This document shows, one piece after another, positions 5,836 through 9,565 of a DNA stretch of 9,565 bases (position 1 is the first letter of the stretch; each line of letters opens with the position of its first letter). Source of the DNA: an uncultured Oscillospiraceae bacterium. GTDB lineage: Bacteria; Bacillota; Clostridia; Oscillospirales; Oscillospiraceae. The stretch lies in contig CAKUND010000076.1 in the NCBI GenBank assembly GCA_934668295.1, positions 1 to 9,565 on the forward strand, in the 5' to 3' direction. The notes beneath the pieces were generated by a model, which did not search any database, was not told the DNA's origin, and worked only from the letters and a program-made list of their open reading frames with translations. The position numbers were made by a program, and so were the translations under genes.

Positions 5836-6948
5836 TCAGCGGATGGTCACAAGCTCATAATCGTCCTGACCGAGCCCGAGCTTCTTGCCGTGCTCGATCA
5901 GATCCTGCCAGTGCGTATTGTCGTGCGCGGCGTGGAAGCGGTCGCAGTCGTGCTCGTGCTTCAGATCGGTGATGGCGCTGTTTGGAAGAACCGGCTGACG
6001 GTTGATAGCCTCGGCGCAGGCCAGATCCAGCGCGACAGGGTCGGCGGATGCGAACATGCCGACGTCCGGGACAATGGGGACGTCGTTTTCCGGGTGGCAG
6101 TCGCAGTTGGGCGAGATGTCGCGGACAATGTTGATGCAGTAGCTGGGGCGCCCGTCCAGAACGGCCTTGGCGTATTCGGCGATCTTGCAGTTGAGGAGCC
6201 TGACGCTGGCTTGGAAAGTCGGATGGATGGCGTCCTTGGGACAGACCGCGATGCAGCGGCCGCAGCCGACGCAGTTGTTCTGGTCAATCCGGCATTTTTT
6301 GTTTTCGATCTGCGGGCCGTTGTGTGCGCAGATCTTCGCGCAGGCCCCGCAGCCGACGCACAGGTCTGCCTCGACATACGGCTTGCCGTCGGCGTGCATG
6401 GCCATCTTGCCCGCGCGCGAGCCGCAGCCCATGCCGATGTTCTTGAGCGCGCCGCCGAAGCCGGCCTCCTCGTGGCCCTTGAAGTGCGCCAGAGAAACGA
6501 AAATGTCGGCGTCCATCACGGCCCGGCCGATGCGGGCGGTCTTGCAGTATTCGCCGCCGGCGACGGGAACCTCAATATCGTCCGAGCCCTTCAGGCCGTC
6601 GGCGATGATAACGTGACAGCCGGTGGAGAACGGGGAATAGCCGTTTAAGTAGGCGGTGTCCATATGCTCGAGCGCGTTTTTGCGGCTGCCGACATAGAGC
6701 GTGTTGCAGTCGGTGATGAAGGGCTTTCCGCCGCGCTCCTTAACGAAGTCGGCGACGACCTTGGCATAGTTTGCGCGCAGGAACGACAGATTGCCGAGCT
6801 CACCGAAATGCAGCTTGATGGCGACGAATTTGCCGTCAAAGTCGATCTGGGAAAACTCGGACTTTTCCAGCAGCTTCCGAAGCTTATCGAGCTGGCTCAC
6901 GCCGTTGCGGCAGCGGAAATCGGTAAAATAAACCTTGGATGCAGGCAT
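5836..6948 (-). CDS. DUF362-domain protein with two [4Fe-4S] ferredoxin motifs
   Basis: 370 residues, cytosolic, no signal peptide. The DUF362 domain surrounds a bacterial two-cluster ferredoxin insert: C197-x2-C200-x2-C203-x3-C207 and C226-x2-C229-x2-C232-x3-C236-P. The DUF362 core shows VAIKLHFGE (42-50), [20 protein letters not shown] (156-175) and [16 protein letters not shown] (301-316). The first cluster lacks the proline that usually follows the fourth cysteine (CAHN instead of CP), a mild deviation. Such proteins are common in anaerobes and are presumed redox or electron-transfer proteins; no substrate is established. The start is supported by AGGAGG with 8-9 nt spacing. It is a single-gene unit with a near-consensus promoter (6977-7005) and its own terminator (5788-5828). 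Family call firm, function unknown. Confidence 0.9.
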   Translation of the reverse strand: MPASKVYFTDFRCRNGVSQLDKLRKLLEKSEFSQIDFDGKFVAIKLHFGELGNLSFLRANYAKVVADFVKERGGKPFITDCNTLYVGSRKNALEHMDTAYLNGYSPFSTGCHVIIADGLKGSDDIEVPVAGGEYCKTARIGRAVMDADIFVSLAHFKGHEEAGFGGALKNIGMGCGSRAGKMAMHADGKPYVEADLCVGCGACAKICAHNGPQIENKKCRIDQNNCVGCGRCIAVCPKDAIHPTFQASVRLLNCKIAEYAKAVLDGRPSYCINIVRDISPNCDCHPENDVPIVPDVGMFASADPVALDLACAEAINRQPVLPNSAITDLKHEHDCDRFHAAHDNTHWQDLIEHGKKLGLGQDDYELVTIR

Positions 6949-6976
6949 GAAGGTGTCCTCCTTTTATTGTTTTTTC

Positions 6977-7005
6977 ATCATACCGCACCAGCCGGATTTT
7001 GTCAA
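6977..7005 (-). promoter_or_regulatory. Near-consensus sigma-A promoter for the DUF362 gene
   Basis: On the minus strand TTGACA (7005-7000), a 17-nt spacer and TATGAT (6982-6977) match the consensus at 11 of 12 positions. Transcription should start near 6970, giving a leader of only about 22 nt. Strong constitutive expression is expected. The MITE-like element begins 15 bp upstream of the -35 box, where upstream activating DNA would normally lie. Confidence 0.88.
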
Positions 7006-7019
7006 CGCAGACACTCAAG

Positions 7020-7177
7020 TAACCGCTGATCGAATCGGCAAGAGTTGTCAGCGAGAGATTTTGTCCCAAATGAAAGTTTGAAAAGCGCAGGAATACTGTA
7101 TGTATTTCAAGTTTTTCAAACTGCACAGTTGGGGCAAAAGATCCGCTGACAGCCGCAGACGATTGAATCATCGGTTA
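7020..7177. mobile_element. 158-bp fold-back, MITE-like element
   Basis: The element begins TAACCG (7020-7025) and ends CGGTTA (7172-7177), and the two arms are inverted copies along most of their length. Matching blocks include TAACCG-TGAT-AATCG at the ends, TGTCAGCG (7047-7054 against its reverse complement near 7147), the CCCAA/TTGGG region, and GTTTGAAAA (7076-7084) against TTTTCAAAC. The tip is GAATAC-tgtat-GTATTTC. It is flanked by the direct repeat CTCAAG (7014-7019 and 7178-7183), as expected of a target-site duplication. It has no transposase, so it would be non-autonomous. The outermost TA...TA could alternatively be an IS630/mariner-type TA duplication. The structure is seen; mobility is inferred. 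Confidence 0.7.
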
Positions 7178-7178
7178 C

Positions 7179-8453
7179 TCAAGGGATGGAAAACAGATAA
7201 TTCTGCAGGCTGAACCCCGCCGCAAAGGGCCGCATGAAATTCCAGTAGCCAAGTCCCAGCAGGCCATATTCTGTCAGCAGGCCGAACTTTGCCAGCGCGC
7301 TGCGCGCGTCCTCGAACCAGACCTCGTGCGGCTGACCGGCTTCGTCCAGATAGGTAAAATACGGCGTCTGCGCCCGCTCGTCAAACTGGATCTCCGCGCC
7401 GTACTGCGCCGCGAGCAGCGGCGCGGCCTCATTGCCGATGGACTGTGCCCGCGTCGCGCCCGCCGTAAACGGCAGCGTCCAGTCATAGGCGTAGTTCGGA
7501 AACCCCAGCAGAATTTTCCCCGGCTCCATCTGCGTCAGCGCAAACTCCACCACCCGCCGCACCGCCCCAATCGGCGCCACCGCCATCGGCGGGCCATAGG
7601 TGTAGCCCCATTCATACGTCATCAGCAGCACTGCGTCGCAGGCGGAGGCGACAGCGGCGTAATTGTGGCCCTCGTAGAGGGTGCCGGGCTGGTCGGCGGA
7701 GGTTTTTGGGGCGAGGGCGGCGATGAGCGGCAGGCCGTAGGGCTCGAGCAGCCCGTGCAGGCGAGAGAGGAACTGCGCGTACGCTTCTGCCAGCTCCCGG
7801 CCCAGATATTCAAAGTCCACGTCCAGTCCCTGATAGCCCTTTTCCTGCATTTTTCGAAGCACTGCCTCGACAAGCGTCTGCTGGAGCACTTCACTCCGCA
7901 GTACGACCGCCGCCTGCGCGGCGGAAAACGTTCCGGCGGCGCTCAGCGTTGACAGATGCAGGAACGGCCGCACGCCATAGTCCTCTGCCAGCGCCAGCAG
8001 CCGCTCATCGTCCATCGGCACGAGCGTGCCCTCCGGCGTAAAGCCGTAGGTAAACGGCATCAGCGCGCCGGCGAACGGCAGAATGCCGCGCAGAACGGCT
8101 TCCTGCACATATGGATACGCGTACCCGCCGACGAACGCTTCGCGCGTCCGGTTCTGCTCCAGCTGCGTCACGAGAACCTGCCCCGGATAGAGCCGGTCGG
8201 AGCCGGACAGGTTCGGGTTCATCCGGTACAGAGACAGCACATCCGTCCCGGCTGAGGCCGCGATGGACGAGAGCGTATCCCCTGTCCGCACGGTCACGGT
8301 CCGTTCCGGGTACAGGGCAAGCAAACTCTGCCCCACGGCCAGCCGGTACGGCTCCCGCAGGCCGTTATAGCGCGCAAGGAACCCCGGCGCGAGAGAAAGC
8401 GCCCGGCCGATGGAATACAGGGTGTCGCCGGGCTTTACCACATAGATCTGCAT
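7179..8453 (-). CDS. LysM + glycoside hydrolase 18 protein, SleL/YaaH-like spore cortex-lytic enzyme
   Basis: 424 residues, close to Bacillus SleL/YaaH. Two LysM peptidoglycan-binding repeats come first (about 2-48, IYVVKPGDTLYSIG; about 53-97, VRTGDTLSSIAASAGT), then a GH18 barrel (about 105-420). The catalytic motif is LDVDFE (210-215), matching DxDxE with E215 as the acid/base; LMTYEWGYTYGPPM (277-290) and GYWNF (402-406) are further barrel motifs. There is no signal peptide, as usual for spore-associated members. By family, it is an N-acetylglucosaminidase acting on cortex fragments during germination. The start is ATG 8453, preceded by GAGGTGAT; an in-frame ATG at 8480 adds nine residues but lacks a ribosome site. 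The stop codon sits in the direct repeat flanking the MITE-like element. A sigma-E-like promoter lies upstream. It could instead be a vegetative GH18 enzyme. Confidence 0.88.
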   Translation of the reverse strand: MQIYVVKPGDTLYSIGRALSLAPGFLARYNGLREPYRLAVGQSLLALYPERTVTVRTGDTLSSIAASAGTDVLSLYRMNPNLSGSDRLYPGQVLVTQLEQNRTREAFVGGYAYPYVQEAVLRGILPFAGALMPFTYGFTPEGTLVPMDDERLLALAEDYGVRPFLHLSTLSAAGTFSAAQAAVVLRSEVLQQTLVEAVLRKMQEKGYQGLDVDFEYLGRELAEAYAQFLSRLHGLLEPYGLPLIAALAPKTSADQPGTLYEGHNYAAVASACDAVLLMTYEWGYTYGPPMAVAPIGAVRRVVEFALTQMEPGKILLGFPNYAYDWTLPFTAGATRAQSIGNEAAPLLAAQYGAEIQFDERAQTPYFTYLDEAGQPHEVWFEDARSALAKFGLLTEYGLLGLGYWNFMRPFAAGFSLQNYLFSIP

Positions 8454-8490
8454 ACGATCACCTCGCAAAACCCTATGCACCGGGCCGCGC

Positions 8491-8519
8491 TTGTGTTCCG
8501 GTATTTTATATGGTATAAA
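8491..8519 (+). promoter_or_regulatory. Possible sigma-A promoter for ung
   Basis: TTGTGT (8491-8496), a 17-nt spacer and TATAAA (8514-8519) form a plausible vegetative promoter. It would start near 8526 and give a leader of about 160 nt containing three stem-loops. It overlaps the minus-strand promoter candidate almost completely, so the two would compete for polymerase. No better promoter is visible closer to ung. Confidence 0.45.
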
Positions 8520-8531
8520 ACTTCATGTATG
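8503..8531 (-). promoter_or_regulatory. Possible sporulation sigma-E-type promoter for the LysM-GH18 gene
   Basis: On the minus strand CATACA (8531-8526), a 13-nt spacer and CATATAAA (8512-8505) resemble the mother-cell sigma-E elements (-35 ATATT-like, -10 CATACA-T). The -10 matches at about six of eight positions and the -35 is weaker. Transcription would start near 8496, about 43 nt ahead of the start codon. Mother-cell control would fit a cortex-lytic enzyme. A sigma-K or sigma-A reading cannot be excluded. Confidence 0.4.
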
Positions 8532-8615
8532 GGCACCGCGAAAATGTGCAGATGCGGTGCATGAAGTTTTTGTGCATCATTTCCGGTTGCCCCGCAGGGG
8601 CGAGGAAATGGCACA
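8521..8615. repeat. Two consecutive stem-loops in the divergent intergenic region
   Basis: Stem-loop 1 pairs CTTCAT (8521-8526) with ATGAAG (8561-8566) and, inside, GCACCGC (8533-8539) with GCGGTGC (8554-8560); TTTTT follows (8567-8571), so on the plus strand it resembles a terminator. Stem-loop 2 pairs TGTGC (8571-8575) with GCACA (8611-8615), ATTTCC (8579-8584) with GGAAAT (8604-8609), and GCCCC (8589-8593) with GGGGC (8597-8601). They may be attenuator, operator or repeat structures. Confidence 0.55.
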
Positions 8616-8621
8616 TTTCTG

Positions 8622-8651
8622 AATATTGCTATGCTTTTGCATAGCAATATT
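8622..8651. repeat. 13-bp perfect AT-rich hairpin upstream of ung
   Basis: AATATTGCTATGC (8622-8634) and GCATAGCAATATT (8639-8651) are perfect inverted arms around TTTT. The hairpin ends 20 bp before the ung Shine-Dalgarno (AAGGGAG, 8672-8678). No T tract follows, so it is not a terminator. It could be an operator, a message-stabilising stem, or the third unit of the structured block starting at 8521. Confidence 0.7.
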
Positions 8652-8685
8652 GCGGAAAAATCGGAAATAATAAGGGAGATGTACC

Positions 8686-9360
8686 ATGAAACCGGAAGAA
8701 CTCGGCGCGTGGCAGGCGCTTTTGCAGGAGGAATTCGAAAAGCCGTACTGGCGGACGCTCTCAGAGCGGGTGGACGCGGCCTACGCCGCGTCGGCGGTTT
8801 ATCCGCCGCGCGAGGCGCTGTTTGCGGCCTTCCGGCTCACACCGCCGGAGGCGGTGCGGGCCGTGATTTTTGGACAGGACCCGTATCACGAGCCGGGGCA
8901 GGCCAACGGCCTGGCGTTCTCCGTGAATCCGGGCGTGAAGCTGCCGCCGTCGCTGCGCAATATTTTTGCGGAGCTGCAGACGGACTGCGGCATCACGCCG
9001 CCGGACAGCGGCGATCTGACCGCGTGGGCAGGACAGGGCGTGTTCCTGCTCAACAGCAGCCTGACCGTAGAGGTGGGAAAGGCCGCAAGCCATAAGGATT
9101 TTGGCTGGCAGATGTTTACGGACGCGGCCGTGCGGCGGCTGGCCGCGCTGCCGCAGCCGGTCGTGTTCGTCCTCTGGGGCGCGCACGCACAGAAAAAGGC
9201 CGCGATCGCGGCAAACAGCCCATATCCGCGCCTCGTCCTGCAGGCCCCGCACCCGAGCCCGTTGAGCGCCTACCGCGGTTTTTTTGGCAGCAGGCCATTT
9301 TCACAGATCAACGCGTTTCTCGCGCAGCACGGTCAGAAGCAGATCGACTGGCAGCTATAA
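8686..9360 (+). CDS. ung: Uracil-DNA glycosylase, family 1
   Basis: 224 residues, the normal size for bacterial Ung. It excises uracil arising from cytosine deamination or dUTP misincorporation and starts base-excision repair. The catalytic water-activating loop GQDPYHEPGQANGLAFSV spans 63-80 with D65. The uracil-binding LLNSSLTV (121-128) contains N123, and the minor-groove intercalation loop HPSPLSAYRGFFGSRPFS (189-206) contains the catalytic H189. All key residues are intact. ATG 8686 follows AAGGGAG (8672-8678) with a 7-nt spacer. It is divergent from the LysM-GH18 gene and followed, after 150 bp, by trmL in the same direction with its own promoter. No clear terminator follows the stop. 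Confidence 0.97.
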   Translation: MKPEELGAWQALLQEEFEKPYWRTLSERVDAAYAASAVYPPREALFAAFRLTPPEAVRAVIFGQDPYHEPGQANGLAFSVNPGVKLPPSLRNIFAELQTDCGITPPDSGDLTAWAGQGVFLLNSSLTVEVGKAASHKDFGWQMFTDAAVRRLAALPQPVVFVLWGAHAQKKAAIAANSPYPRLVLQAPHPSPLSAYRGFFGSRPFSQINAFLAQHGQKQIDWQL

Positions 9361-9392
9361 GCACGGCGAATCGCCCAAAAAACGCGCGCTGC

Positions 9393-9469
9393 AAAAAGAA
9401 ATTTTTATCACGAAAAACTTTATTTTTTTCTGAAAAACAGTTGAAATCTGCGATGTTCTGTCATAGAAT
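9393..9469 (+). promoter_or_regulatory. Sigma-A promoter of trmL with A/T-tract upstream region
   Basis: TTGAAA (9441-9446), a 17-nt spacer and TAGAAT (9464-9469) form a good vegetative promoter starting near 9476. Just upstream lie phased runs of A and T (9393-9440) in an otherwise GC-rich window, the composition expected of an UP element or intrinsically curved DNA. The promoter is seen clearly; the UP-element role is inferred. Confidence 0.72.
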
Positions 9470-9474
9470 ATGCT

Positions 9475-9502
9475 TGCCTGCCAAGATCCGGCGGGCAGGG
9501 AG
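9475..9502 (+). promoter_or_regulatory. 5'-terminal hairpin abutting the trmL ribosome site
   Basis: TGCCTGCC (9475-9482) pairs with GGCGGGCA (9490-9497) around AAGATCC, with one T-G wobble. The predicted transcript start (about 9476) puts this stem at the very 5' end of the message, directly against the Shine-Dalgarno AGGGAG (9497-9502). An alternative pairing of CCTGCC (9477-9482) with GGCAGG (9494-9499) would hide the ribosome site. It may stabilise the message or modulate translation. Confidence 0.5.
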
Positions 9503-9510
9503 TTTTTCGT

Positions 9511-9565
9511 ATGCTGCATGTTGTACTGGTAGAACCTGAAATTCCGGCCAACACCGGAAATATCG
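9511..9565 (+). CDS. trmL: TrmL-like tRNA (cytidine/uridine-34-2'-O)-methyltransferase, N-terminal fragment
   Basis: Only 18 codons lie in the window: MLHVVLVEPEIPANTGNI. The sequence EPEIPxNTGNI at the N-terminus is the hallmark of the TrmL (YibK) branch of the SPOUT superfamily, which methylates the 2'-hydroxyl of wobble nucleotide 34 in certain leucine tRNAs using S-adenosylmethionine. The ATG at 9511 follows AGGGAG (9497-9502) with an 8-nt spacer. The SAM-binding knot is beyond the window edge, so integrity cannot be judged. With MnmG it makes two wobble-34 modification enzymes in the window, but in separate transcription units. Confidence 0.85.
   Translation, partial: MLHVVLVEPEIPANTGNI

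Noticed and set aside
4871..5860. 329-codon plus-strand frame antisense to mnmG
   Set aside because: Arg/Ala/Gly/His-rich translation without motifs, lying over the conserved catalytic half of MnmG; a GC-driven shadow. The plus-strand frame 3422-4408 antisense to tatD and mnmG is rejected for the same reason.
5767..6648. 293-codon plus-strand frame antisense to the DUF362 gene
   Set aside because: Val/Ala/Asp-rich shadow that runs through the DUF362 terminator; the opposite strand has ribosome site, promoter and cysteine motifs.
6884..7171. 95-codon minus-strand frame starting inside the fold-back element
   Set aside because: Its first half is encoded by the inverted-repeat element and the rest crosses the DUF362 promoter and start; no ribosome site.
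8454..8480. ATG at 8480 as start of the LysM-GH18 protein
   Set aside because: The extra nine residues (MHRVLRGDR) lack a ribosome site, while ATG 8453 has GAGGTGAT just upstream and starts directly at the LysM domain.
8454..8685. LexA/SOS box controlling ung
   Set aside because: I searched by eye for a CGAAC-N4-GTTCG-type site and found none.
1..9565. CRISPR array, tRNA, rRNA, phage or toxin-antitoxin module
   Set aside because: No regularly spaced repeats, cloverleaf sequences or recognisable module genes were seen on either strand.

Overview
The window (9,565 bp, GC-rich, roughly 60% by eye) looks like chromosome from a spore-forming, high-GC member of the Clostridia, most likely the Oscillospiraceae (Oscillibacter/Flavonifractor-like). 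The evidence is strong AGGAGG-type ribosome sites, sigma-A promoters with 17-bp spacers, a LysM + GH18 spore-cortex-lytic-type enzyme, a clostridial XRE regulator ending in the phrase SDKSVSKWER, and long intergenic hairpin repeats. The genus is inferred, not proven.

Layout, left to right. (1) 1-140, minus: start of an XRE-type regulator. Its probable promoter (326-354) has a 23-bp palindrome over the -10 box. (2) 141-720: no conventional gene but rich in signals: the XRE promoter/operator, a plus-strand intrinsic terminator (382-420), then a complete antibiotic-type attenuator made of a sigma-A promoter (441-469), a six-codon leader ORF (503-523), mutually exclusive stems and a strong terminator (658-691). 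(3) 721-2217, plus: an Lsa/CplR-like ABC-F ribosome protection ATPase. (4) 2283-2813, plus: a Cys-rich DUF2284 protein with its own promoter. (5) 2814-3115: convergent intergenic space with a 14-bp-stem hairpin, a 34-bp perfect palindrome and a probable dispersed repeat. (6) 3116-5749, minus: mnmG-tatD operon, 3 bp apart. (7) 5836-6948, minus: DUF362 protein with two [4Fe-4S] motifs, a near-consensus promoter and its own terminator. (8) 7020-7177: a 158-bp fold-back, MITE-like element flanked by CTCAAG direct repeats, one of which contains the stop codon of the next gene. (9) 7179-8453, minus: SleL/YaaH-like LysM-GH18 hydrolase. (10) 8454-8685: divergent intergenic region with overlapping opposing promoter candidates and three consecutive stem-loops. 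(11) 8686-9360, plus: family-1 uracil-DNA glycosylase. (12) 9511-9565, plus: start of a trmL-like tRNA methyltransferase with its own promoter.

Most genes are housekeeping: wobble-uridine modification (MnmG, TrmL), DNA repair (Ung) and spore peptidoglycan turnover. The most functionally informative stretch is 441-2217, which reads as a self-contained, drug-inducible resistance cassette. The two best candidates for something undescribed are the exact architecture of that attenuator and the MITE-like element at 7020-7177. I found no CRISPR array, phage, toxin-antitoxin pair or novel multi-gene defence system.
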